Shown here: piece after piece, positions 36,373 through 46,451 of the stretch
Position numbering within the stretch: position 1 is the first letter of the stretch
Layout of the letters: each line of letters opens with the position of its first letter
Source of the DNA: Ruminococcus sp. YRD2003
Lineage (GTDB): Bacteria > Bacillota > Clostridia > Oscillospirales > Ruminococcaceae
Direction: 5' to 3'
NCBI GenBank assembly: GCA_900109435.1
Contig: FNZT01000003.1
Location: 248,001-312,000 of the forward strand
DNA: 64,000 nucleotides
Notes under the pieces: model-generated
Told to the model about the DNA's origin: nothing
The model's database searches: none
What the model saw: only the letters and a program-made list of their open reading frames with translations
Made by a program: the position numbers and the translations under genes

Positions 36373-37524
36373 ATGTTTGAGATAGAAGCGCACTACCATG
36401 ACAGAAAAATATATCTTTCCGACGGCAGAGTTTATCCGCTAGGAGAGATACTTCTGCGCTATTTTTCAATGAATTTTTATGACTTAGGTGAACTGTTTGA
36501 CGTATGTGAACGTGCAAAGTCTGAGCTGAACATCAGTTCCTTGTTCTGTCCTGCTGATATAGGCAAGTGCGCACAGGAAATAGAATTCACATACGACAGC
36601 ATCATGGACATTGCAAAGTCACTTCCGCCCTACGACACAAAACATTTCAGGCACGGTCTCCTGAGAAATCTGTTCGCATATTATAACGACATCTTTGACG
36701 AGCCTTTCTATGAGGACTCGGAGTTTGAAGTTGATGACTACAACGAACACTTTGTCAGTGCAGAGAGCACTCCTGTGTCGTATGAGGAAATGTATATTAC
36801 GGAAGAACTGCACGAACTGCGAGCATTATCTGACTACGAATTTGACAGCAAGAAGGTTTTCAGCAACTATGAAAACAGAAAAGACGCTGCCGATTTCACA
36901 ACTTGTATCGAACAGATGACGAACGAGTTCTCAACTTTTATCGAGGACATTATCCGCGTCAAAAAAATCTTTATGCCGTTCGTTGACGAGCTTTGTGACC
37001 ACAACAGTTATCCGACAACTCAGAAAGTGATTGACACATTTCAAAAATATAGGGGCGTTATTTCAAGCGGAAGTATGTGCATGGGACACACAGTTATCGA
37101 GACGAAAAAAGGTCCCATACTCTGTGAGACTTATCGTTTCACATCGCTGGGAGCCTTTCTGTATTTTGAATTGTTCAAGTGCATTGAAGAGAAGTTCATG
37201 CCTGTCAAGTGCCGCAACTGCGGTCGGTGGTTCATCATGAAACACACAACATTCTCACACTACTGCAAGCGACTGGTCAGCAGTAATCCGCCTAAGACTT
37301 GCCGTGACAATGCAATGAGCCACAACTTCAAGGAGAAGATAAAGAGTGATCCTGTTTGGGAGATATACAATCGTGCATACAAGCAGCACTACGCTCGCTA
37401 TATGAAAAAGAAAATGAGCAAGTCTGACTTTGCTGAGTGGGGAGAGTACGCTATTGAGCTGCGAACTAAAGCTGCCGATGGCGAGCTGGAGATAGAGGAG
37501 TATCAGGAGCTTATTAGAATTTAA
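36373..37524 (+). CDS. DUF6076-like protein with a cysteine/histidine cluster
   Basis: A 383-residue protein. After a mostly helical, acidic N-terminal part, the C-terminal third has VKCRNCGRWFIMKH and FSHYCKRLVSSNPPKTC, a Cys/His metal-binding cluster, then a basic helical end (KQHYARYMKKKMSK). This pattern is that of the DUF6076 family, common on Firmicute mobile elements; the assignment is from memory. AAAGGAG precedes the start. Function unknown. It converges on the next gene. Confidence 0.7.
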   Translation: MFEIEAHYHDRKIYLSDGRVYPLGEILLRYFSMNFYDLGELFDVCERAKSELNISSLFCPADIGKCAQEIEFTYDSIMDIAKSLPPYDTKHFRHGLLRNLFAYYNDIFDEPFYEDSEFEVDDYNEHFVSAESTPVSYEEMYITEELHELRALSDYEFDSKKVFSNYENRKDAADFTTCIEQMTNEFSTFIEDIIRVKKIFMPFVDELCDHNSYPTTQKVIDTFQKYRGVISSGSMCMGHTVIETKKGPILCETYRFTSLGAFLYFELFKCIEEKFMPVKCRNCGRWFIMKHTTFSHYCKRLVSSNPPKTCRDNAMSHNFKEKIKSDPVWEIYNRAYKQHYARYMKKKMSKSDFAEWGEYAIELRTKAADGELEIEEYQELIRI

Positions 37525-37537
37525 CATCACCTACATA

Positions 37538-38737
37538 TTAATCTCTATACTCAGTGCTATAGATATTGCTTAAATACTGAGCTGCGACATATTGACAATA
37601 AAGTTCTTTATCAGTAACCGACACATCAACAGGAATATATTCGCTAATATATGGAATCAGAAGGCGGAAGCACCTGATCCCCCACAACGCATTTGATTTA
37701 GTATCGTTGTCAATAAACTCTTCTGTATATGATTTTTCATTGCTGTCTATAAGATATTCCATTTTCTCCTGTTCATATGATAAATGCGGAGCAAACTCCG
37801 GATTATATAGAAGTTTAAAATAGTTGTCTTCATTAAATTGCATTCGCTGTAAATCGTTTTCGATTTTATGCAATTCATTTTCGATATATTTTAGAAAAAT
37901 ATCGTATTTTTCTTGCGTTTCTTTTGAAAAATGAGCTGTATAGAACATTAAGCACTGATTTATTATAGAATAATGTACTCTTGCTCCATTTTCATACTCA
38001 ACATTCTCAACGGCAGAAGGATACCGCTTTTCAAGTTCTTTATCCAATGATATAATATATTTTTCCATAGAGCTCATATCCAAATCAAGTTCCTGTTTAG
38101 CATAATCCGATTCCAATACCACAATTTGCTTTTCGATATTATTAGTAAGAATTGCAACGGTGTCAATAATAGTATTTATAACAGGGATAATATCCTTATC
38201 TATTGATAAAGGCTCAAAATATGACCGATTCGATTCGGGCTTGCACATTCTTTTGACATAATCACACGCTTCCTTTATTAAAAAGCCATCTATAACAGGA
38301 TTAAATGGTCGTACATCTTCAAGATATACCGTTTCTGATTCTCCTTTGTCGTTATTGTAGATGGTATCAACTGGATGAGCTAAGATCAAACTTCTCAGAG
38401 TCCTAAATTTTAAAATTACACTCTTATCCGTAAAACATCGTTCTATCCTTTTTTCTGCTTTTCCACCTATACCAAGAAAATCATTGTTTGTATCTATAAT
38501 TCCCGTAACGATTACATCTATATTTCGAATAAGGAAACATAATTCAGCTGTTGATTGATTATTTCTGTCAAAAAAGCTTTGAATATCCTGTATAGCATTT
38601 TTTATTACGCAGAGATTAGATTTACATTTTATAGCACGTTTCTTCGCATCCTTACTTGTACTTATCTCGCATAGGCGCTGGATTTTATCAACACAAACAG
38701 CATGTCTTTCCCACCACAAATCATAATCGATAATCAT
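37538..38737 (-). CDS. Unknown protein with HEPN-like motif, downstream of hsdR
   Basis: A protein of about 399 residues, AT-rich and mostly helical, starting MIIDYDLWWERHA. I chose this ATG because GAGGTG precedes it; the GTG slightly upstream overlaps that site. The segment FRTLRSLILAHPVDT contains R-x5-H, as in HEPN ribonuclease domains (Rx4-6H), an inference only. Later parts include VENVEYENGARVHYSIINQ. It is the last gene of the minus-strand defence block, 122 bases beyond hsdR. No family recognised. Confidence 0.6.
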   Translation of the reverse strand: MIIDYDLWWERHAVCVDKIQRLCEISTSKDAKKRAIKCKSNLCVIKNAIQDIQSFFDRNNQSTAELCFLIRNIDVIVTGIIDTNNDFLGIGGKAEKRIERCFTDKSVILKFRTLRSLILAHPVDTIYNNDKGESETVYLEDVRPFNPVIDGFLIKEACDYVKRMCKPESNRSYFEPLSIDKDIIPVINTIIDTVAILTNNIEKQIVVLESDYAKQELDLDMSSMEKYIISLDKELEKRYPSAVENVEYENGARVHYSIINQCLMFYTAHFSKETQEKYDIFLKYIENELHKIENDLQRMQFNEDNYFKLLYNPEFAPHLSYEQEKMEYLIDSNEKSYTEEFIDNDTKSNALWGIRCFRLLIPYISEYIPVDVSVTDKELYCQYVAAQYLSNIYSTEYRD

Positions 38738-38813
38738 ACACTTCACCTCGCACAGATCTTGAATGAACTCTTATTATAAAGTCAACGATTTTATAATTAC
38801 TTTCTCTTAACGT

Positions 38814-38842
38814 GTTCCCCTCTGAATAATTCAGAGGGGAAC
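38814..38842. terminator. Strong hairpin between hsdR and the unknown gene
   Basis: A perfect 13-bp stem, GTTCCCCTCTGAA with TTCAGAGGGGAAC, with a three-base loop. There is no T-run on either strand, so it is a hairpin of uncertain role (weak terminator or stabiliser). Confidence 0.6.
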
Positions 38843-38868
38843 TGTTATACATATGTTAAATCGTTGTT

Positions 38869-41800
38869 TTAAGCAACCGCATTATTATTAATGCTTTCAA
38901 TAGCTTTCTTGATACTTTGCCAGATGCTCAAATCGGAGAATATCTCCACTACGCTGCCGTTATCAGTGAACGGAGATTCTTGAAGAATTGACAGGTCTTT
39001 CATAACGCCGTTGTGAACGATATACTCAACTATCTGATTGACAAAGTATATCTGCTTACTGTCGAGAGCAGTATTGTTAAGGAAAACGGAGAACGCTTCC
39101 TTGGCTGCATTCATATCAAGTCCGACTATACCTCTTACAAATTCGCCGAGAGGCTTGTCCCCATACTCATTTGTATAGTCCTCATGAGTACCGATATTAC
39201 TCCAAAGTATCTTCTCAAGAGCAGCAACATCTTCTGCATTCAAAGGCTGATTGGTTTTCAGCTTTGCAATAGCCGCTTCGTCCTGATGCTTGCGGATATA
39301 TTCCTCTGCCTTGTACTTGTAACCTTTCAGATCATCGTTATCAAGCTGTGATTCGTTCCATTCGGGAGCCATTATCTCGTCGTCAAAATTGGTCTCATAT
39401 ATAATCTTCCCGACAGGAATGTACTTTATAAGTCCGCGTATCTTTTCTCTTATTATCTCAAATTCCTCAATACCGCCACGCTCAATAAGGTCAGTATTGA
39501 GTATCCTGTCGATAATCTCTTTTTGTGCGGCAATCTCGGGAATGTTTCCAACGCTCGCGACTGCGCTGACCTTTTTGTAAAGGTCAGTTTTTCTTCTTGA
39601 ATATGACTTTCCTGCAAGGATAGACAACTCAATTCCGTAAACTAATGCGTCAAATCGTACAGCCTTAGGATCGTCGTCATAAGGAAGGATAAGCGGAGCT
39701 ATTTCATCAGCAACAATAAGTGTGTCTTCAAATTTCAGCACGGAGTAATTCTGTTCATCGGAATACTGCTCAACATATTTCAGATGCTGTCTTACGGCAA
39801 AGTTTTCCCTGTTCAGTTCCCTGACTCTTTCAGCCATATCATCAACAAGCGACTTCCTGAAAGAGATAAAATAATCTGTCTGATACGCTATGTCCTGGAG
39901 CTTATACGCCATCTGAAATTTCAGCGACCAAACTGCTCCCTGCAAGCATATAAGGTTAGGAGTAGCCTTGCCTTTGTTCATACGGAAAAACTCAAAATTA
40001 CCGCAGAAATCAAAGATATAAAACTTGTTCTTGTCAACGCCGTCTATAAGATTCGGACACAGTCTTGTACCTCTGCCTATCATCTGCCAGAACTTTGCCT
40101 TGCTCATTACTTTTTTGAAGAACACAAGATTAAGTATCTCAGGCACATCAATTCCGGTATCGAGCATATCAACAGAAATAGCTATCTGCGGCAATTTCTT
40201 CGGATCAGAGAACTCGTCGATAAGTGACTGTGCATAGTTTATTCTGTTGTCGATGACCTTGGCATATCCAGCAAGTTTCGGATATTCGCTGTTGAATATT
40301 TCAAGTATCCTTTCTGCGTGATTATGATTGGCTGCGAAGATGATAGTCTTTCCGATTTTCTGACCGTAATCTATCTTCAAACCTTGAGTCATGACAAGAT
40401 TCAGCGCTTTCTTGATGGTGTCAGTATTCATTACCCAGTTGTTAAGTGCTGACGGAGCTATCTTTTCGGGAATGTCACCGTCCTCATCGACAAATGTATT
40501 TTCATACTGTTCCTTGTCCTCGTCAGAGAGCTCATCGTAAACGATTCCTTTTGTCAGGAACTTCAGCTCGGTCTCAACTGACAGAAAATCGACAAGATAG
40601 CCGTCCTGAACAGCCTGCGCCAGCTCATAACCGTATGTCGGAGAGCCATTTCCAAGCTCGAAGATCTCATATGTATTCTTGTCTATCTCGTCCTTCGGAG
40701 TAGCAGTCAGACCTACCAGCGGAGCATCAAAATACGTGAAAATATCGCGGTATTTATTGTATATTGAACGATGTGCTTCATCGCAGATTATCAGGTCAAA
40801 GTGACCGCAGGTGAACAGCTTTCCCTCCTCGTCGTGAACAGAGTCAATGCAGTTCATCATCGTGGGATAGGTCGAAAATACACAGTGCGCGTTGTAGTTA
40901 TCCTTATCCTCGCAGAGATTGGTCACGGAAAGGTCGGGCAGCAGATTAACAAAGCTGCGCTTTGCCTGCGTGACAAGAGCGTTTCTGTCGGCGAGGAAAA
41001 GAATATTCTTCACCCAGCCCTTTTTCAGCAGCACATCGCAGAGTCCCACAACTGTTCGTGTCTTGCCCGAGCCTGTTGCCATAACAAGCAGTGCCTTACG
41101 TCTGTGTTTGTTATCAAAAGTATCACATACCGCCTTGATAGCGCCCTCCTGATAGTATCTGCCTGCAATGTCCTTATTGACCATTACATTCGCAAGGCTC
41201 TCACGCATTTTCTGGAGGTTGAACAGCTTTTCAAGGTCTCGCTTGGAATAGATATTCGACACCTTTCGCTCGGGATATACATTGTCGGTTACCCTCGTTT
41301 CAAAGCCATTTGTCAGGAATATCACAGGACGTCTGCCGAACTTCTTTTCAAGGATATCCGCATAAAGCTTCGCCTGCTGACGTCCCTTTGATACGTCCAC
41401 GCAGGTGCGCTTTGCCTCGACTACTGCCAGCGGACGGCCGTCGTCGCCGTAAAGAACATAGTCCGCATAACCGACCTCGGATTTGTTCGGCATACCGGGC
41501 AGCTCCACCTCGTTGAGCCAGTCTCTGCCCTCAGTCCAGCCTGCATCCCGGAGCATAACGTCGATATACAGCTTTCTCGTCTTGTACTCGGAGAGCTCCA
41601 GCGGCTTCTTGACATAGGTCTGCTCACGGCCGATACGCTGAGCGGTGAGCTGCTCGCGAAGCTCGGCATTTTCAGCTTTTAGGGCTTCGAGGTCAACATT
41701 GGGAAGGACAGGGGCAGAGCCTGCACTATGGGACTTGCAAAGCTCGGCATCGAAATCACTACCGCTGTAATCCTCGCCGTAACAATAGGCGAGGAAGTCC

Positions 41801-42153
41801 GTGAACACAAACAGATTTTCAAGGCAGAGCAGAGCTTCCTCCTCGGTGCGCCTGGAGTTGTCATGTACAGCCTTGTTGCCGCATTTGCGGATATAATCGA
41901 GCCTGCGCCAGATGTCATCGCCTGCGATCTCGCGGAAATCCTCGTTGTTGATGAGATTATTCAGCCTGTCATCGTAAGGAGTTTCAAGGGCAGAATCGGC
42001 GGAGTACATCCACTTGACCGCAAACTCCATAGCGCTGCGGCAGGTCTGGACGCATATATTTGCGTCGATACCAAGCGTTTTTTCGGCAGCTATGGCGGTA
42101 TCGGCGAAAGCCGCGAACTGCGGCTCGTTTTTTAAGAAGTCGAAGTTGGTCAT
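38869..42153 (-). CDS. hsdR: Type I restriction enzyme, restriction/translocase subunit
   Basis: A 1094-residue motor subunit. Domains in order: an N-terminal DUF4145-like helical region (residues 1-140), a nuclease domain with the D231...E246-A-K248 signature (VVEAK), then a superfamily 2 helicase with ATGSGKT (359-365), CDEAHRS (457-463), GLTATP and, in the second lobe, QMIGRGTRLCP. It cuts DNA after ATP-driven translocation when HsdM/HsdS find unmodified sites. GGAGGTG precedes the start. It is separated from hsdS by three extra genes. Confidence 0.96.
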   Translation of the reverse strand: MTNFDFLKNEPQFAAFADTAIAAEKTLGIDANICVQTCRSAMEFAVKWMYSADSALETPYDDRLNNLINNEDFREIAGDDIWRRLDYIRKCGNKAVHDNSRRTEEEALLCLENLFVFTDFLAYCYGEDYSGSDFDAELCKSHSAGSAPVLPNVDLEALKAENAELREQLTAQRIGREQTYVKKPLELSEYKTRKLYIDVMLRDAGWTEGRDWLNEVELPGMPNKSEVGYADYVLYGDDGRPLAVVEAKRTCVDVSKGRQQAKLYADILEKKFGRRPVIFLTNGFETRVTDNVYPERKVSNIYSKRDLEKLFNLQKMRESLANVMVNKDIAGRYYQEGAIKAVCDTFDNKHRRKALLVMATGSGKTRTVVGLCDVLLKKGWVKNILFLADRNALVTQAKRSFVNLLPDLSVTNLCEDKDNYNAHCVFSTYPTMMNCIDSVHDEEGKLFTCGHFDLIICDEAHRSIYNKYRDIFTYFDAPLVGLTATPKDEIDKNTYEIFELGNGSPTYGYELAQAVQDGYLVDFLSVETELKFLTKGIVYDELSDEDKEQYENTFVDEDGDIPEKIAPSALNNWVMNTDTIKKALNLVMTQGLKIDYGQKIGKTIIFAANHNHAERILEIFNSEYPKLAGYAKVIDNRINYAQSLIDEFSDPKKLPQIAISVDMLDTGIDVPEILNLVFFKKVMSKAKFWQMIGRGTRLCPNLIDGVDKNKFYIFDFCGNFEFFRMNKGKATPNLICLQGAVWSLKFQMAYKLQDIAYQTDYFISFRKSLVDDMAERVRELNRENFAVRQHLKYVEQYSDEQNYSVLKFEDTLIVADEIAPLILPYDDDPKAVRFDALVYGIELSILAGKSYSRRKTDLYKKVSAVASVGNIPEIAAQKEIIDRILNTDLIERGGIEEFEIIREKIRGLIKYIPVGKIIYETNFDDEIMAPEWNESQLDNDDLKGYKYKAEEYIRKHQDEAAIAKLKTNQPLNAEDVAALEKILWSNIGTHEDYTNEYGDKPLGEFVRGIVGLDMNAAKEAFSVFLNNTALDSKQIYFVNQIVEYIVHNGVMKDLSILQESPFTDNGSVVEIFSDLSIWQSIKKAIESINNNAVA

Positions 42154-42246
42154 ACTAATTCACCTCCACAACTAAGTGAATATTAAGCGCAATTTCTAAT
42201 TTATTCCCATACAAAATAGGGATTAATCCACTTACTTATAAATAGA

Positions 42247-43413
42247 TTATTCAAAGTGTTCCTCAACTCTTTTTGCCTTTTCGTTTTTATAAGGTAACAG
42301 TCTAATTATTTTTTGGTAAAAGGTTTTTACATCCAAATCGTTTAACAAATATCTTACTGGATGATTATTAAGCGCAATATCCAATAACATCTCTATTTCA
42401 TCTTCAGTCCAGTTGTCAATTAAAAGCATTTCTTTCATAAGTGTATGTGTAGTTCCAAACGAACCACTTCCATCTAAGGATAAAATCAGATCTAACCTAT
42501 TACGTTTTACTTCATCATTACTTCTTCTTATATCATTTTGATCGCGTTCGTTAATACAATCAAAATATATATTCTCAAGAACTTCGTTCACTGCAGTACG
42601 GTCAATAATCGCCTTAACTAAAGAATCAAGTTTTGAATTTTCGGTGTAATCCGCAGGAGCATAGTATTTAATACGCTTATCATGGATCATTTTATATACC
42701 TTTGTCTTATCAAGCGTATCATTATTATACACACCGATTGAATGTCCACCGTTTATGTTTACAAGCTTCATGCAAGGAATGTCGGTATCACTATCACCTA
42801 TGTATACCATATTTCTGAACGGCACACGAAGATCTTCAGGGGAGAAATAGTCATTTACACCTGAGTCATTGACATCAAGAATGCCTTTCTCAATTCTGAA
42901 AAGGAACTGTGTTTTATTAGTATAATTGATGACCTGAGCTGGCCATATTGGGACATCTTTGTCATCAAACATAAACGAACTTGCATATATTTTTTCGAAA
43001 GTGCCTGCTTTTGCAACAGAAGTTCCTTCTATCATTTCTTTCAAACCAGAAGAGATAATATAATGCTCAACAATTACGCCTTTTTCAGCACCATAAGCTC
43101 TTATACGTTCAAACCATTCTTCAACGCCAGGAAAAAGCTGGACTTTTGCACCATATTCCTGCAAACTTTTTCTGGTAAGAACAATACGGCCACGTGCTTC
43201 ATTCACCATTTTATACATATATGCGAGGTTAGTATCCATTTCATTATCTTCAGCCATTTGATTTGATTCTTTCCAAAACGACGGAATATCGCCATCATAA
43301 ACAGATTGAATGTATCCTTGTGCCTGCATATCATCAGGAGAAAGTGTTTTGTCAAAATCATAACATATAGCAAGGACAGGCTTGTTTTCTTTTTTCCTTC
43401 TTTCAGATACCAT
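42247..43413 (-). CDS. HAD-fold protein in the defence operon
   Basis: A 388-residue protein. The N-terminal half is a haloacid-dehalogenase hydrolase: CYDFDKTLSPDD (nucleophile Asp19, acid Asp21), VIVEHYIISSGLKEMI, and YIGDSDTDIPCMKLV as the distal motif. The remaining 130 residues are helical, contain an RDQNDIRRSNDEVKRNR segment and match nothing I know. It is AT-rich and embedded between abiH and hsdR, which suggests a defence or self-immunity role such as phosphatase or nucleotide hydrolase activity. Start follows GTGAGGT. Confidence 0.85.
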   Translation of the reverse strand: MVSERRKKENKPVLAICYDFDKTLSPDDMQAQGYIQSVYDGDIPSFWKESNQMAEDNEMDTNLAYMYKMVNEARGRIVLTRKSLQEYGAKVQLFPGVEEWFERIRAYGAEKGVIVEHYIISSGLKEMIEGTSVAKAGTFEKIYASSFMFDDKDVPIWPAQVINYTNKTQFLFRIEKGILDVNDSGVNDYFSPEDLRVPFRNMVYIGDSDTDIPCMKLVNINGGHSIGVYNNDTLDKTKVYKMIHDKRIKYYAPADYTENSKLDSLVKAIIDRTAVNEVLENIYFDCINERDQNDIRRSNDEVKRNRLDLILSLDGSGSFGTTHTLMKEMLLIDNWTEDEIEMLLDIALNNHPVRYLLNDLDVKTFYQKIIRLLPYKNEKAKRVEEHFE

Positions 43414-43441
43414 ACTATTACCTCACTTTTTATTTTTCACT

Positions 43442-44521
43442 TCAGAATAAAGGCTTAACTTTTGAAATAGGTGTTTTCAGCAACTCTTCACTAACTGGCA
43501 ACACCATCTTTTTAGGAATAGATAATTGCAATACTTTTTTGGTATTGTAAATAATATGTATTTGTCTTTTTATTTTTGGTATGTCTTGTGACGATAAAGC
43601 TGTATAATCAATCATTCTATTCTTTAGATCATCATTGCTAATTAATGTTTTATAGATTGAAGTGCCGCTTGGAGGATTATCATCATAATTAAATATTATT
43701 AAGTGATTCTTAGGGGAACTCGATAAATGAGTCATGATTCTTTCCCACCACATGCTATCTGAATTTCCAAGTGACATTCCAAATATACATATTATGTTGC
43801 TTTCTTCAATTCGTTTTTTCGCTTCTTCATACCATATTTGGCTAACAGCATCAACAGAATCAGGTTTTATCATTAGATCTCTAAAAAATGGCGCTTTTAG
43901 TATTTCTTTATTTGGGACATATATATCTTCAGTTACTCCCACTATAGGAAATTGTTTTAATGTTCCGTGAAGATTAATAACATTAGGATTAATAAAACTG
44001 CTCTTACTAGAAGCCATATTTATCATCTCAGATGCAGGTTTTATCTTTGAAACCTTATCTACTATTTCATTTAGAATGAAAGTATAATTAAATGAGATAA
44101 AACTGTATTCTATTTTTTGGCCTCTGAAACTATTATCAATCTCCATTCTCTCAACAGGGGGTAATTCAGCATAGAAGGTAATAAGACTGTTCTTAAAATC
44201 AAGTAGCTGTTTATCAGAAATAGCATTTAGGTCAACGTTTTCAGTTTGCACCTGAATAAACTTTATGATGTTGTTACGTGCATCCTCATAGATTTCAAAA
44301 AAATCATCTACTGTATCTATTGTGAAATTCCTGGTATACCTTGCTAAACCGATTTCAAAATCAGCCCAGTTTTCATATTCATTGCAAATACTCTTTTTTA
44401 ATTCACGAATAGGATCTGAAGAACTTGGCTGTTGTAAATACCAATCATAGAAGCTTCTATAAGACGTATTAAGTCCGCAGGAAATATCAAAACCATTTCC
44501 GACTAAAAAAGTAACTACCAT
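43442..44521 (-). CDS. AbiH-family abortive-infection protein
   Basis: A 359-residue protein. The AbiH pattern is clear: LVGNGFDISCGLNTSYRSF at the N-terminus (Rossmann-like glycine motif), NWADFEIGL, the FNYT core in SFISFNYTFILNEIV, VINLHGTLK, and IFGMSLGNSDSMWWERI near the C-terminus. AbiH from Lactococcus stops phage growth by an unresolved mechanism; the fold is related to SIR2-like NAD enzymes by prediction. It starts after AAAGGAG. AT-rich, inside the type I operon. Confidence 0.9.
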   Translation of the reverse strand: MVVTFLVGNGFDISCGLNTSYRSFYDWYLQQPSSSDPIRELKKSICNEYENWADFEIGLARYTRNFTIDTVDDFFEIYEDARNNIIKFIQVQTENVDLNAISDKQLLDFKNSLITFYAELPPVERMEIDNSFRGQKIEYSFISFNYTFILNEIVDKVSKIKPASEMINMASSKSSFINPNVINLHGTLKQFPIVGVTEDIYVPNKEILKAPFFRDLMIKPDSVDAVSQIWYEEAKKRIEESNIICIFGMSLGNSDSMWWERIMTHLSSSPKNHLIIFNYDDNPPSGTSIYKTLISNDDLKNRMIDYTALSSQDIPKIKRQIHIIYNTKKVLQLSIPKKMVLPVSEELLKTPISKVKPLF

Positions 44522-44663
44522 AGTTTTTCTCCTTTATCAAGCAATCTGACTTTTTCATTTTTGGGAGCGCGTATATTCGACACTATTATCCTTTTCTTGA
44601 CAGTTTTTCTCAAGAACATAGTACGATAATAAACTGTGCACTGTAATAGCATTTGTAAGGAAA

Positions 44664-45296
44664 TTATTTCCCGTTATCTAAACCTATGTTAACTGTCAAA
44701 GTCCCGTCTTTGACAGTCAAAGCGCTTTTCTTTTCTTCGTTTTCAAAATCGGGAAGGTTAATGCCTGAATCTGCAATTAAAAAACCTGAAGCATACTCGC
44801 TCGTAATATACTCACTTTTGTAATCATCAATTTCATATCCTAATGTTTTAGCAAGATATAGTATCAAAACATACAAAGCAGCTAACGCCAATACTGCATT
44901 CAAATATGTTGCATTTTGAAAATGAGAACCTCGACTATGTTTGATTGTACCATAAGCATCCCACCATGATAATGGACCATATTCCCATTCTGAAAACGGT
45001 TTGACCGTTTTTTCGAGACGAGAAACAGTAACTTCAGCATTAATTATTTTAGGATATTTCTTCATAATTATTTCTTTGTACTTTGATATTACTCCATATT
45101 CAAGTCCGTCTATCGATTTACAAAGCGCTTTAAAAGCAGACTCAACTTCTGTACAGGCTAAAATGAGAATTTTAGCAAATTCAAATGAATATACATTTTC
45201 TTGTCCCTGAGGCTCAACAAATCTTGATGTATTTGATAAATCTTGTTCTAAGCTCAGAAAGTAGTTCCACATGTTTTTTAGTTGCTTTTCATCCAT
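44664..45296 (-). CDS. Unknown helical protein between hsdS and abiH
   Basis: A 210-residue protein. The block LSWWDAYGTIKHSRG, then YLNAVLALAALYVLILYLAK, is like the KH.R...F helix pair seen in HEPN-like proteins of defence loci; the active HEPN Rx4-6H motif is not convincing, so this is speculative. It starts after AGGAGAAAGAAC, 15 bases past hsdS, and is therefore in the same transcript. No other domain is recognised. Confidence 0.65.
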   Translation of the reverse strand: MDEKQLKNMWNYFLSLEQDLSNTSRFVEPQGQENVYSFEFAKILILACTEVESAFKALCKSIDGLEYGVISKYKEIIMKKYPKIINAEVTVSRLEKTVKPFSEWEYGPLSWWDAYGTIKHSRGSHFQNATYLNAVLALAALYVLILYLAKTLGYEIDDYKSEYITSEYASGFLIADSGINLPDFENEEKKSALTVKDGTLTVNIGLDNGK

Positions 45297-45311
45297 GTTC
45301 TTTCTCCTATA

Positions 45312-46451
45312 TTATCCAAAATACTCCTGCATAAGTGCTTTTTTCAGTGCTTCAGCCTTTTCGAGCAGCTGTTTTACGGCTGATTTCGACTTGTCGGTCT
45401 GCTCTACAAAGGCGGCGAATTTATCAGTTAATTCTTTAGGTGGAAGCGGAACTTTAACAGACGCAAGCAAAGGCAGTGATATTTGATTTATAGCAACTGC
45501 TGTTTGAAACTTAATTTGTTCTCTAAAGGCTTCTAACTGAAAGAACACAAATAAATACTCATATATATCACTTCGCACAATCGTCATAAAAGTGCCAAAT
45601 GTCATGTTTTCGCTTAATTCAGGTATTTTTGCAACTTTACCTACAAGCCTTGCACTTCCATTTCTGTTACACATCAAAATATCGTTTGTTTGAACATATT
45701 TATCAGGATTAACCTTTTTTGCAATCTTAACAATATCCTCTAAATCGAATGCATTTCCTTTTATATTGCTTGAACGTAAGACTATAATACCTTCATCAGA
45801 AACTTCTTCTGGTGCATAAGTAATACCTTTATTCAGCACAGCCACTTCGTCAAGTCGCTTCATATTCCAATTCATCGGATTGGTTAGAGGTTCCCCAAAC
45901 ATCTCCACAAACCGCGCCTTGACGAGCATATCAAGCTTTTCAAGTATAGCGTTGCAGAGGTCAATGGTGTGTGTCACTTTGTCGAGGTTGGAGGCGATTT
46001 TGCGCTGGGTTTCGAGGTCGGGAAAAGAAATATCTATTTCAACCAGTTCTTTTGAACGAATCCCAGTTACGGTACTTCCAGATGAATGCTTAATTACTTC
46101 ATTTTGAAAGTTGTGCGAACGGAGTAAAAATAATAAATACTCTGAATTCAAAAGTTCTTTTTTAGGTTGAATTACAATTAATCTTTGTCCAATAGCGAAT
46201 GGTTCATCAAAATGTGGTATCAAACCAACATGACCTAAAGGAGCTTCAGTAGTAAACAAAATATCATTTTCATTAGGTATTCCTCGTACCATAACCTTTT
46301 CGTAGTTTTCTCTGGGAATATATTCTTTGGGCTCGTCATGATATCCGTCAATACCAATGTTTTTTGCGGTTATAAATCTATATCCTTCATCAGATTTTTC
46401 AGGTGTTTTTCCTCTATAATCAATAAAATTACAGCATTCTTTTAATTTCAA
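45312..46451 (-). CDS. hsdS: Type I restriction specificity subunit
   Basis: A 379-residue protein with two target-recognition domains, each ending in conserved helices: LVEIDISFPDLETQRKIASN, LPLLASVKVPLPPKELTDK, and a central coiled spacer (DKVTHTIDLCNAILEKLDML). FVEMFGEP is the linker to the second half. The only upstream start is TTG at 46451, overlapping the hsdM stop (TTGA); this coupling makes a non-ATG start plausible. Each recognition domain should read one half of a split DNA site. Confidence 0.93.
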   Translation of the reverse strand: MKLKECCNFIDYRGKTPEKSDEGYRFITAKNIGIDGYHDEPKEYIPRENYEKVMVRGIPNENDILFTTEAPLGHVGLIPHFDEPFAIGQRLIVIQPKKELLNSEYLLFLLRSHNFQNEVIKHSSGSTVTGIRSKELVEIDISFPDLETQRKIASNLDKVTHTIDLCNAILEKLDMLVKARFVEMFGEPLTNPMNWNMKRLDEVAVLNKGITYAPEEVSDEGIIVLRSSNIKGNAFDLEDIVKIAKKVNPDKYVQTNDILMCNRNGSARLVGKVAKIPELSENMTFGTFMTIVRSDIYEYLFVFFQLEAFREQIKFQTAVAINQISLPLLASVKVPLPPKELTDKFAAFVEQTDKSKSAVKQLLEKAEALKKALMQEYFG

